DNA of 64,000 bases from Paenibacillus aurantius (lineage in GTDB: Bacteria > Bacillota > Bacilli > Paenibacillales > NBRC-103111). Positions 1-7,628 of the stretch are shown here, one piece after another; positions within the stretch are counted from its first letter, which is position 1; every line of letters starts with the position of its first letter. Made by a program: the position numbers and the translations under genes. The notes beneath the pieces were generated by a model. The model made no database searches and was not told the origin of the DNA. It saw nothing but the letters and a program-made list of their open reading frames with translations. The stretch spans positions 620,001 to 684,000 of the forward strand of contig NZ_CP130318.1 of assembly GCF_032268605.1 (NCBI RefSeq), given 5' to 3'.

Positions 1-591
1 GAACTTGATCCAGTATGGAGTCGGGGTTATCAAGCCATGGGTATCCTTCATCATTTAGGCTTGAAAAATGCTTTTAAGGGTCTGTTTAAGGGACTTTCAG
101 TAGTTGAGGCTATTGATTTGATAAAACAGGAATGTTATGACCATCCAGCTGATCGTAATTTATATGCGCCAATTATTTCATCATTGAGTGGAATCAAAAT
201 TAATGAGCGTCAAGATGATGATTCTATTGGTGATGTTCATAGTGACGAGGGGAAAGAGTATCCCGAGGGGAAAATTGCATTCGTACTTCATAAGAAACGC
301 GAGCGAAATCCTAAGCTAATTAAGGAAGCCAAAAAATTGTTTATCAGTAAACATGGACGATTATATTGTGAAGCCTGTAAATTTGATTTTCAACAAGTAT
401 ATGGCGATAGAGGAAATGATTTTATTGAAGGGCATCACAATAAACTGGTGTCGGAAATGAAAGAAGGAGAAAAGACGAAGGTTGAAGACATTGCAATGCT
501 GTGTAGTAACTGTCACAGAATGGTCCACAAAAAGCCTATAATAAATATTGAAGATTTAGGAAGGTTAATAAAAAGAGAAAATGAGCCATAA
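1..591 (+). CDS. HNH endonuclease, 5'-truncated by window edge
   Basis: The reading frame is open from base 1 with no stop before the ATG at 37, so the gene very probably begins upstream of the window. The C-terminal third is an HNH nuclease domain with a zinc-binding frame: CEAC, then EGHHNK with the catalytic-type histidine, then CSNCHRMVH. The preceding part is not recognised; such N-terminal parts in McrA-like proteins often read modified DNA. It converges with the DUF4145 gene and ends in a shared terminator hairpin. AT-rich like the rest of the island. A restriction or anti-phage role is inferred from family and neighbours. Confidence 0.8.
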   Translation, partial: ELDPVWSRGYQAMGILHHLGLKNAFKGLFKGLSVVEAIDLIKQECYDHPADRNLYAPIISSLSGIKINERQDDDSIGDVHSDEGKEYPEGKIAFVLHKKRERNPKLIKEAKKLFISKHGRLYCEACKFDFQQVYGDRGNDFIEGHHNKLVSEMKEGEKTKVEDIAMLCSNCHRMVHKKPIINIEDLGRLIKRENEP

Positions 592-617
592 GGTTAGTTT
601 CCTTGTGGCTCATTTTC
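577..617. terminator. Bidirectional terminator between HNH and DUF4145 genes
   Basis: Two 17-base arms (577-593 and 601-617) pair with a single mismatch around a 7-base loop. An A-rich flank on the left and a T-rich flank on the right suit termination from both convergent genes. Confidence 0.75.
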
Positions 618-620
618 ATC

Positions 621-1478
621 TTAAACGACAACATAATACTGTTGAGTCTTCTTGGGGCCTGTAACTGTTTTTCCAAGTGTCAATAAGGGTTGCTTTCCCG
701 ACGTTATTGCATCGATAAGTTCAGACTCAATAGTTCCTAAATGCTGAAATAACCTTCTAAACTGCCTTCCGAGGATTTCCTTAAGAGTCAACTCATCTCC
801 AGAACTCTTGGATTTTATACATGTTTTGAGGATTGGCTCAAGTTCACAGTAATTCGCCACTACAGTTTCAAAAACACCCGCGGCTTCTCTTTCCAGTATG
901 TACAGACTATTTATCATATGTTCAATAATTCTAAGTGCAACACTTAGCTGTTGATCTGAGGGGTTTTTAATTTCATGTGCGGCATCGTTCCCTAAGAATC
1001 TAATAGCATGTAGTAAGTCGGCATTCATTTTTGAAATAATCCCATTATCGGCTAATTTTCCAATACGCTCTTGTAAGTTATCTCCGCTTATTGCTTGATC
1101 ATTGCAGATGGCTTCAATTATACCTCTAAATCCAAGTCCAGCTAGAATTTTTGCACCTTCTTTATAAGCGGAAATCGACTGTTGATACAACTCTTTTATT
1201 GTTTCGGGTACATAGTACATTTCTTGTATCGGTCTATGATTTCTTATTACATTAGGATAAGTTGATACAGTTATTGGAATATACCATTCATCATCAACAA
1301 GGGGATGACCACCATCTATATCGTGAAACTCATATCTAAAGGTTATATTTTCACAACCCTTACATTTGACAATGTAGTAATACTCATCACATAAGTACTC
1401 ATCTCTAAAGTTTATTTCGTGCTTCTCTAATATGTCATGGTTAGTTTCACTATGACATTTAACACAGTAGTTTTTCAT
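621..1478 (-). CDS. DUF4145 domain-containing protein
   Basis: 285 aa. The N-terminus holds a zinc-ribbon-like element (CVKCHSETNH and later CKGCE). The C-terminal half carries the DUF4145 pattern: an AYKEGAKILAGLGFRGIIEA-like helix and LGNDAAHE. DUF4145 proteins are uncharacterised alpha-helical proteins, often found beside restriction or other defence genes and related to HEPN folds. The start is supported by an AGGGAGTG ribosome site. It lies between an HNH nuclease and a Shedu gene, which points to a defence role, but no activity can be read from the sequence. Confidence 0.8.
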   Translation of the reverse strand: MKNYCVKCHSETNHDILEKHEINFRDEYLCDEYYYIVKCKGCENITFRYEFHDIDGGHPLVDDEWYIPITVSTYPNVIRNHRPIQEMYYVPETIKELYQQSISAYKEGAKILAGLGFRGIIEAICNDQAISGDNLQERIGKLADNGIISKMNADLLHAIRFLGNDAAHEIKNPSDQQLSVALRIIEHMINSLYILEREAAGVFETVVANYCELEPILKTCIKSKSSGDELTLKEILGRQFRRLFQHLGTIESELIDAITSGKQPLLTLGKTVTGPKKTQQYYVVV

Positions 1479-1639
1479 TCAAAAATCACTCCCTACTCTT
1501 TCTGTCTAGTACATAAGTTTACAGTAATAGTAGCATTTTTCAAAATAATTTTTTTACCTATTACGGTACTTATATTACTAGAGTTTGTCAGTTGAAACAC
1601 AGTCTGTTGGTCTTGGGCAGACTGATTAATCGTTGATAT

Positions 1640-1925
1640 AACAAGGTTTTCCCGCTCATCTTAGAGTGACGGTTTCCTAAAATGTGCGTCAATCGCCGAC
1701 TGGCCCGCATTCCGTGGGACGTGCTGGAGAAATCTCGGTGCGGATCGTAAACGAAGTGAACAATGTCAGGTGTACGACATTACGTCTAAGCCGCCGGCGA
1801 CGATTAAATGGGAATAAGAAACACGAGCGAAGCGAAGATTGATTTGAGTTTTCCCCAAACGCTTTGCGAAGCAAAGGGTGCGGGAGCCACACCGTAGCGA
1901 AGCGTAGGTGTAGTTTTTTTAATAA
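1640..1925 (+). ncRNA. Candidate structured non-coding element, GC-contrasting
   Basis: This block is visibly GC-richer than the AT-rich DNA on both sides and has no credible gene. It packs several hairpins: CCCGC/GTGGG near 1704-1718, AATGTC/GACATT near 1762-1782, CTTTGC-GAA-GCAAAG near 1862-1876, and ACACC/GGTGT near 1889-1911 followed by seven T. The word GCGAAGC recurs in the 3' half. It could be a structured RNA, a TnpB/IscB-type guide RNA relict, or a small non-autonomous mobile element. The strand is chosen because the T run is on +. Identity is unknown. Confidence 0.4.
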
Positions 1926-2011
1926 AATATGAAATACTTGGTTTACCAATTTCTAAAAATTACAAAGGTATGGTAAAATTATCTAATAATGTCCGTGCGA
2001 GGGATGATAAG

Positions 2012-3136
2012 ATGATAAATAATTTTAGAGTTACTAGTACATCTCTGCGTTCTGCCGAAGTTGAAGATATTATATTGAGGGAAACTACAACCACTCGTTT
2101 AGTATTTAGAGCCACTATCGTTGATAATCAGCATGATCAAAGTAAATCGGTAAAAGGTACTTTTATTTTTCAAAAAAAATCTATGAAGAACATTTGGGAG
2201 GACACCAAAGATATTCCTTTAACGAGCCTGAAAGCAGGAGAAGGAGTATCTCTAAAGCTTGATACTGGAGAATTACATTCCCTGGTTACAAGTGTAAAGC
2301 AACTTTATGAACTACATTTGCAATATGGAGTCCCTACAGGAACAAATGAATTTACTGTAACTGATAAAAACGTTACTAGTGTAATTCAACAGTTTATGCA
2401 AGACAGTTCTTTGTTGGATCAACTCGTTGAACAGGGTAAAACAGAACTATTTATTGAAAGTGTTAAATGGATTTCCGATCATAAAGATAGTGGTCAAATC
2501 ATTGGAAAGTTAAGACAAATTAATATTGATGACTTATCAAAAATTAACTCTGTCGTTGGAATAGCAAATTTCGTAAAAATCCTTGATGTATGGAGAAAAA
2601 ATAAAACAAACGCGGATGAGGAATACTGGCAACAATTATTAACAAATCATAGTTGGATTTTAAGTCAAGTATTTGCCCAACCACTTGTGCTTTTTAAAGA
2701 CAAAGTTTACCTCGGAGGTAAGGGACTGGATAATTCAGGAGGTAAAGTTGTTGATTTCTTGTATAAAAATGAGTTAACCGAAAGTGTTGCTATGATTGAA
2801 ATTAAAACTCCAGAAACAAAAATAATGGCAAGTGAATACAGGAATAAGGTTTATTCAATACATAGCGATCTTACAGGGGCTATTACACAAGTACTTGCTT
2901 ACAAAGAACAAATTCAACGAGATTATAATTCACTTCGGTTACAAACTGAAGATACATTTAAAGTATTAAATCCTAAGTGTATTGTAGTTGCCGGTTGTCT
3001 TGAAAACCTAAGTGGAGAAAAATTACACTCTTTCGAACTTTTTAGAAGAGAAATGAAAAATGTAGAGATCATTACGTTTGATGAATTATTTGGAAAAATA
3101 GAAGCTATACTGGAATTTTTACAAAGTGAGACGTAA
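2012..3136 (+). CDS. sduA: Shedu-type anti-phage nuclease (DUF4263)
   Basis: 374 aa. The C-terminal half matches the DUF4263 core of the single-gene Shedu defence system: NHSWILSQ, GKVVDFLY with the metal-binding aspartate, MIEIKTPET giving the E-x-K of a PD-(D/E)XK nuclease, then YRNKVYSIHSDLTGAITQVL. The N-terminal part is the variable sensing region. I chose the ATG at 2012 because a GAGGG lies 8 bases before it; an in-frame ATG at 1970 has no usable ribosome site. Known Shedu proteins act alone as nucleases against phage. It follows the hairpin-rich block and a tiny ORF lies just downstream. Confidence 0.85.
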   Translation: MINNFRVTSTSLRSAEVEDIILRETTTTRLVFRATIVDNQHDQSKSVKGTFIFQKKSMKNIWEDTKDIPLTSLKAGEGVSLKLDTGELHSLVTSVKQLYELHLQYGVPTGTNEFTVTDKNVTSVIQQFMQDSSLLDQLVEQGKTELFIESVKWISDHKDSGQIIGKLRQINIDDLSKINSVVGIANFVKILDVWRKNKTNADEEYWQQLLTNHSWILSQVFAQPLVLFKDKVYLGGKGLDNSGGKVVDFLYKNELTESVAMIEIKTPETKIMASEYRNKVYSIHSDLTGAITQVLAYKEQIQRDYNSLRLQTEDTFKVLNPKCIVVAGCLENLSGEKLHSFELFRREMKNVEIITFDELFGKIEAILEFLQSET

Positions 3137-3157
3137 TTGCCACGGAGGGATGATTAC

Positions 3158-3319
3158 ATGGCTGGTGCTCAGAGATGGACAAAAGCAGAAAATCTAGCAA
3201 TTTATATGTTTTTAGAAAAATTTCCCACAATGTCTAGTGAACAGATTGCTATTGAAATCTTTAATAATTCATTTCTTAAGACTGACATGGATTCGATATT
3301 TTATAATAATCTAATTTAA
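3158..3319 (+). CDS. Small hypothetical protein downstream of Shedu
   Basis: 53 aa from the ATG at 3158, which follows GGAGGG by about 8 bases, 21 bases after the Shedu stop. It looks translated and co-transcribed with Shedu. The sequence begins MAGAQRWTKAENLA and resembles the first helices of a SANT/HTH-like fold, then stops in AT-rich sequence, so it may be a truncated remnant of a larger DNA-binding protein. No family is recognised. Confidence 0.5.
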   Translation: MAGAQRWTKAENLAIYMFLEKFPTMSSEQIAIEIFNNSFLKTDMDSIFYNNLI

Positions 3320-3326
3320 TTATTGT

Positions 3327-3370
3327 ACAAAATAAACAAGCTACCGACAGTGGAAGCTTGTTTATTTTGT
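3327..3370. terminator. Perfect bidirectional terminator hairpin
   Basis: Perfect 16-bp stem (3327-3342 with 3355-3370) and a 12-base loop. A-rich on the left arm and T-rich on the right arm, so it can stop transcription from both sides. It closes the Shedu transcript and overlaps the end of the minus-strand 48-codon ORF. Confidence 0.85.
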
Positions 3371-3508
3371 TTGATGCAGTATGTCTACTCCTGATGGGAT
3401 TCTATTATTTATCACGACCCCAAAACTAGATTCAGCAAGAGTTATACCAGTAAAAGGTTGGTACTTTGCGTTATCTGTTATCGTGGAAGGATTCTGATCC
3501 TTGAGCAT
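3362..3508 (-). CDS. Possible 48-aa protein, unrecognised
   Basis: An ATG at 3508 opens a 48-codon frame with protein-like composition (MLKDQNPSTITDNAKYQPF...) ending inside the terminator arm. A frame that ends exactly at a bidirectional terminator supports a real gene end. There is no clear ribosome site, so it could also be the residue of an older gene. No family recognised. Confidence 0.3.
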   Translation of the reverse strand: MLKDQNPSTITDNAKYQPFTGITLAESSFGVVINNRIPSGVDILHQTK

Positions 3509-3566
3509 GGGTTAAATGAAATTGTGGTTTCATTTAGGGGATGAATTTGTTTAGAAAAATTAATAG

Positions 3567-4211
3567 ATGATTGAAGGGAAGATAAGTTTGGATGAGTTTA
3601 TTGTCCTAGTTGGTTCAGTGGCAAGAAGTGATTTTTTTAAAGAAAGTGATATTGATGTTTGTAGAATTAATTGTTATTCAGAAGTGGATAGACGTTCTGA
3701 ATGGCCAAATGGGCCAATTAGTTACATTGATTATGAATTAGATGTTTTCAAACATTTATTTAACGCTGGCAGTTTATTTATCTATCATTTACTGTTTGAA
3801 GGTGTTTTACTTGAAGGAGATATTAAACGATGGAATTACTTTAAATCTCAATTTGTGCTTAAATGTGATTTCTCTGAAGAGATTAACAAAATAAAAGAGA
3901 TAATGTGCATATTCAACAAAGTGGACATTTTTGGTAATCACTATATGTCATTATTTTCAAATTTATTTATTAATATAAAGAATTTTTCGATATTCTATTT
4001 AGCAAGTAATGGTCGCTTTGTTTTTAATAAAAAACAAGCAATTAAATATGTCTTTGGTGATTATTATCTAGACCTTCTGTTTGACTCATATAACCAGTTT
4101 GAGAGAGGGATAATAAGCAATCACTGGAACTACGACAGAAGAAAAAAAGCAGAAGAAATAATTGAATATTATCAATCAAAAATGGAGGAGCTTTCAAATG
4201 TTACATACTGA
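3567..4211 (+). CDS. Minimal nucleotidyltransferase (Pol-beta superfamily)
   Basis: 214 aa. The N-terminus has the nucleotidyltransferase signature GSVARSDFF followed by ESDIDV, giving G-S and the paired aspartates that bind metal and NTP. The remaining 150 residues are helical and unrecognised. MNT proteins transfer nucleotides to proteins or RNA and often act as antitoxins to HEPN toxins. First gene of a tight three-gene operon: the next gene overlaps it by 14 bases. A nine-codon frame starting at 3541 behind GGGG ends in an ATGA overlap with this start, so translation may be coupled. Function inferred from the motif only. Confidence 0.7.
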   Translation: MIEGKISLDEFIVLVGSVARSDFFKESDIDVCRINCYSEVDRRSEWPNGPISYIDYELDVFKHLFNAGSLFIYHLLFEGVLLEGDIKRWNYFKSQFVLKCDFSEEINKIKEIMCIFNKVDIFGNHYMSLFSNLFINIKNFSIFYLASNGRFVFNKKQAIKYVFGDYYLDLLFDSYNQFERGIISNHWNYDRRKKAEEIIEYYQSKMEELSNVTY

Positions 4212-4611
4212 GATGCTGTTACAACTTCATGAAATATTTATGGGTAAAGTTAGAGGGAAAACTCCAGTTTCAAGAAAAACAATGAAAATTATTGTTGATT
4301 CAATTATTGAGCAAATTCATGCACATTATTTTAAAACAAAACCAAATGGGCATGCCAATATCAGAGCGACTATTAATTCTAATTTAGAATCTTTTAACGA
4401 AAAAGAAGATAAAAATGTATTACGTTCACTAAATGCCATTTTACGAGTGTATGGCTCCGTTTTTTCAAAGAGTTATTCAGACCATGACACAGATTATGAA
4501 GAGTTTTTAAAAAATGAGCTAAAGGCATTTTCTAAAGCTCTAACAGAACATACCTTATTTAAGGATGACGTTAATGCAAAAAAAATAAGGGAGTTGTGGC
4601 CTCATGAATGA
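4198..4611 (+). CDS. Unrecognised helical protein of nucleotidyltransferase operon
   Basis: 137 aa, mostly alpha-helical by composition. The ATG at 4198 follows GGAG by about 8 bases and lies inside the end of the upstream gene; the longer frame from 4162 lacks a ribosome site. It has no R-x4-H HEPN motif, no membrane segment and no zinc motif. It overlaps the following membrane protein gene by 8 bases, so all three are probably made in fixed ratio. It could be an adaptor or the partner of the nucleotidyltransferase. Confidence 0.6.
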   Translation: MLHTEMLLQLHEIFMGKVRGKTPVSRKTMKIIVDSIIEQIHAHYFKTKPNGHANIRATINSNLESFNEKEDKNVLRSLNAILRVYGSVFSKSYSDHDTDYEEFLKNELKAFSKALTEHTLFKDDVNAKKIRELWPHE

Positions 4612-5044
4612 GGATAGAATACCATTAATAATTAAGGCATGGGAAACCTATCAAAACTTATCTAAAGGTTTTGGGGAAAATGCCTGGAAAGTTAGGACTG
4701 CAGGGATTGGTTTTTGGGGAGCTATCATTGCATATTGGTACAAAAATAATGATTTTACCGTGTATTATATATCTTTTTTAACTTTGCTAATGTTTTTTAT
4801 TTTAGAAGCAGGAATGCGTCAACTCCAACAAACATATATCCAGAAATCAATAGAGTTAGAGAAAACAATTAATGATTATCTGGTGGGTGATGTTATCCAA
4901 TTACCTAGTGATGGTATATCAACTAACATATCTACTCCATCACTTAGGGACTACTTTAAGTTATTAAGACTGAAAAGATGGCAATTTTGGTTACCTTATT
5001 TGTTATTAGTAATTTCGACATTTATACTAATGGAAATAAGATAA
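4604..5044 (+). CDS. Small membrane protein of nucleotidyltransferase operon
   Basis: 146 aa with two close hydrophobic segments (about residues 33-45 and 51-68), a charged helical stretch (about 70-90), and a third hydrophobic segment at the C-terminus (about 128-143). The layout resembles SLATT-like membrane effectors that accompany nucleotidyltransferase defence systems, but I cannot assign it to that family by sequence. It starts inside the preceding gene. A membrane effector or toxin controlled by the upstream nucleotidyltransferase is one possible reading. Confidence 0.6.
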   Translation: MNEDRIPLIIKAWETYQNLSKGFGENAWKVRTAGIGFWGAIIAYWYKNNDFTVYYISFLTLLMFFILEAGMRQLQQTYIQKSIELEKTINDYLVGDVIQLPSDGISTNISTPSLRDYFKLLRLKRWQFWLPYLLLVISTFILMEIR

Positions 5045-5057
5045 CACTTAGATTGGC

Positions 5058-5098
5058 TATAACGTGACCTCTCTTTATTAAAGGGGTGGCGTTTTTTT
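5058..5098 (+). terminator. Terminator of the three-gene operon
   Basis: An imperfect stem (AACG...CGTT with inner ACC/GGT and TTTATTAAA top) is followed by seven T, 15 bases after the last stop codon. Confidence 0.6.
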
Positions 5099-5114
5099 AT
5101 TTATTGCGAGTGAA

Positions 5115-5128
5115 CGAACATATGTTCC
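5115..5128. promoter_or_regulatory. SOS (LexA/DinR) box, consensus match
   Basis: CGAACATATGTTCC fits the Bacillus LexA box consensus CGAACRNRYGTTYC at every position. It lies in the 268-base gap upstream of the serine recombinase, about 185 bases before its start codon. Control of the recombinase by DNA damage is inferred. Confidence 0.65.
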
Positions 5129-5312
5129 ATTCAATTGGTATCAAAAACGAATGTTTTTGAGACTGCTCATAATGCCGAGTTAATCATATCTTAGTTATAT
5201 AATTTATAGTATCAAAAATCGTTCCATAAACAAAGTTTCAATAATACTTTACTTTACCGTTTTTAAGACATAAAATTGGTATATACATACATTTACTGAA
5301 GGAGCAACTCGA

Positions 5313-5867
5313 ATGGCAAAGATCGGTTATGCAAGAGTAAGTACAACTGACCAATCATTAGATTTACAATTAGACGCTTTAAAAGCCGCAGATTGCATCA
5401 AAGTATTTCAAGAGAAGGCCTCTGGTAAGAAGGATGATCGTAAAGAACTAGAGAAGGCATTAGAGTATTTGCGCGAGGGGGACGCACTTGTAGTTTATAA
5501 ACTGGACAGGTTGGCAAGGTCGACAAAGAAGTTGATTGAATTGAGCGAAGTTTTAGAACAGAAAAAGATTGAGTTAATCAGCATTCGTGATAACGTCGAC
5601 ACCACGACAGCGGTTGGTAAAGCAATGTTTAGGATGCTTGCTGTCATTGCTGAATTGGAACGTGATATTATACGTGAGCGCACAACGGCTGGACTTGTAG
5701 CGGCTAGAGCAAGAGGACGTAAAGGTGGAAGACCTTCGACTTCTGCAAAGAAACTAGAGCAAGCTATTAAACTTTACGAAAGTAAAAAACATGTCATTAA
5801 GGAAATAACCGAGTTAACAGGTGTTTCAAAAGCTACTTTGTATCGTGAAGTTGCTAAGAGGAAGTAG
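5313..5867 (+). CDS. Small serine recombinase (resolvase/invertase family)
   Basis: 184 aa, normal length for the Tn3-resolvase/Hin family. N-terminal catalytic domain with IGYARVSTTDQS (active serine at residue 10), the KLDRLARS motif and the long helix with ELERDIIRERT. The C-terminus is a helix-turn-helix ending ITELTGVSKATLYREVAKRK. GAAGGAG precedes the ATG. It probably resolves or inverts island DNA or maintains a plasmid-derived part. It is smaller than large serine integrases, so it need not be the enzyme that inserted the island. Confidence 0.93.
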   Translation: MAKIGYARVSTTDQSLDLQLDALKAADCIKVFQEKASGKKDDRKELEKALEYLREGDALVVYKLDRLARSTKKLIELSEVLEQKKIELISIRDNVDTTTAVGKAMFRMLAVIAELERDIIRERTTAGLVAARARGRKGGRPSTSAKKLEQAIKLYESKKHVIKEITELTGVSKATLYREVAKRK

Positions 5868-5897
5868 GCGTAGGCTTGTTATATCAAATGCTAAATA

Positions 5898-5918
5898 GGT
5901 CTTTCAATTTGAAAGACC
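5898..5918 (+). terminator. Hairpin downstream of recombinase
   Basis: Perfect 8-bp stem GGTCTTTC/GAAAGACC with a 5-base loop, followed by a short T-containing tail, 30 bases after the recombinase stop. The rest of the gap to 6050 shows nothing I can name. Confidence 0.5.
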
Positions 5919-6050
5919 CTTTAATGTTTGAGTCGGGAGGGGGGCTGGTTTTAACTTTTAACCCCTTTGAGAAGTAGTTATATAATGGGGAGCAGTACAG
6001 TCGTTCGACTAAGATAATGTTGTGTCATAGGTATATAGTTTACTGCAATA

Positions 6051-7177
6051 TTACTCTTTTGGTCTTGTAAATCCCCAATAGCTAAGCGTTTCTTCATTAG
6101 TAATTTGACTAGGTAATCGTTTCTTATTTAGAATCTTATTAATAACTATCGGTATTATTTTTTCAATTTCATTATAATGTATAACTATTCTATTATAATC
6201 AACAACTTCAATCGCTTTTCCACTGTGAACTAACGCGGAACGGGAACCGTACCACTTATCAAATTTTGTTTTGGTTGTAATTTTTAGTTTTTCTGTTAAA
6301 AGCTCTTTTATTAATGATTTTTCCGAGGGATTATATGAAGTATCTTCTCCGCAATGAATACATCCTTCTATAGTTTTTTTACATTTTCTACACTTCGGAT
6401 AAGACTTTTCCCCAAGTATGCTTCCGCCAATGCTTTCTAATGCAATCCATAAAAATAAATAAGCTGAATCAATTTCATTTCCTTTCTGTAATATAGCTTT
6501 TCTGTAATACCTAAGGCACTTTAGGATACAATTTCTAGTGACATCATCAATCCATGTCATTGATTCGAGGTATTGATGTGTCTGGTTTCTCAAATTATCA
6601 TCAGTATTATTTATTTTGATAACGTTTATTTGCCCACTGCGTGCCTTAGTTCCATACCGGTCAGTGCAAGTTCCATGTTCTGCCATAGTGATCCTTGACT
6701 GTGAAACCGCTGATAAAATATCTAAATATCGATTGACCTTTTCTCGAGCACTATAGTAAGCAGTCTCAAGGCTGTTTGCTTTTATAGTGGTCGTTACTTG
6801 TAATAAAATAAAATCGGCTTTATTGTCATTTTTCGAACTCAGCTCAACTTTGATTGATTCGTCACCTTCATGGTTTTTTTAAAAATAAGCTATATCACTT
6901 CGTTGGTCTAATGGTACTGTAAGAATTATTGATCCTAAATTCCAGCTTTCCAAAGATTGCGGAAAGGTTATTTCAGCTTTAACAGTAGTTTCGTACGTGA
7001 ATAATTCCAAAGATAACTCTCCATTCATACTTAGAATAGTTGTTGGGAGATAGAAGACTGAGTAAGCTTACTCACTAAATATCTTGAAAATAACATCTTT
7101 AACAAAAGTGAATGGGAATAATATACTTCACTTAATGTCACAGAACAAAAAGTTAATATAAAGCTTGATTCGATCAT
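6051..7177 (-). pseudogene. Decayed HEPN-type protein gene (nonsense and frameshift)
   Basis: The obvious ORF (6686 to 6051) is only the C-terminal part. The same frame continues upstream past 6686 with protein-like sequence, is broken by one TAA at 6879-6881, and goes on to an ATG at 7028. A further 49 codons in another frame reach back to an ATG at 7177, implying a frameshift near 7030-7045. The C-terminal part has a HEPN-like R-x4-H motif (RSALVH) and a CxxC...CxxC zinc element (CRKCKK, CIHCG). HEPN proteins are often RNases in toxin or defence systems. The surviving 211-aa ORF may still be made, but the full gene is broken. Confidence 0.65.
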
Positions 7178-7362
7178 CCTATATACTCTTGACGTATATA
7201 TTATGTATCACTTATCTAACATCTTATTCTTTTGAGATTACCGAAAGCGTATAAATGTCAAAAGTTAACCAAGAGTGTCCTTTTGAAAACCAAGCTACGG
7301 AGTAAGAAACATCAAAACTAAAACGTTATTGGTAGGTAGCTTATCCTTTCTTGAAATAATTC
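7178..7362. other. AT-rich gap without a supported gene
   Basis: The interval between the two decayed frames holds no ORF, hairpin or repeat that I can support. Confidence 0.4.
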
Positions 7363-7585
7363 TTATTTCTTTCCAATCGGCTGTATATAAGATATATCTG
7401 CATCCTTTTTCAAAAAAAACGAATTTACATAGTATTGGGTAAACTTCTTATTCTCCAAATTATCTATTAACTCATTTTTTGTAAAAATATTTAATATAGA
7501 TTAAGAGCCCAACACCACAACCAAGAAGGAAAAACCATGAATGGCCTGGATGGGTATTTTTTATCGGAAGAATAAAATCATACAT
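7363..7585 (-). pseudogene. Small membrane protein gene with homopolymer frameshift
   Basis: An ATG at 7585 behind a GGTGG site starts a 37-codon frame (7585-7472) with one hydrophobic segment (WFFLLGCGVGLLIYI). Around the A6/T5 runs the protein-like sequence switches frame and continues as TKNELIDNLENKKF to a stop at 7363. Joined, this would be a membrane-anchored protein of roughly 70 aa. Either one base has been gained or lost in a homopolymer run, or the short ORF alone is real. No family recognised. Confidence 0.4.
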
Positions 7586-7628
7586 TAATGATCACCACCT
7601 AAGATATTCCCAAGGAATTTCAAGACCA

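Noticed and set aside
1640-1925. Group II intron or IS element
   Set aside because: A GTGCG word at 1684 recalls an intron 5' end, but no domain V, reverse transcriptase or transposase is present.
1689-1949. 86-codon minus-strand frame in the hairpin-rich block
   Set aside because: No ribosome site, odd composition, and the stretch is filled with stem structures.
4162-4197. Longer start for the second gene of the nucleotidyltransferase operon
   Set aside because: No ribosome site at 4162; the ATG at 4198 has GGAG at good spacing.
3567-5044. Calling the operon CBASS
   Set aside because: The nucleotidyltransferase is a short MNT type without the typical CD-NTase length, and no known CBASS effector motif is seen.
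5313-5867. Serine recombinase as the island integrase
   Set aside because: It is a small resolvase/invertase type and lies about 6 kb from the visible island end; large serine or tyrosine integrases are the usual enzymes, so the assignment is not supported.
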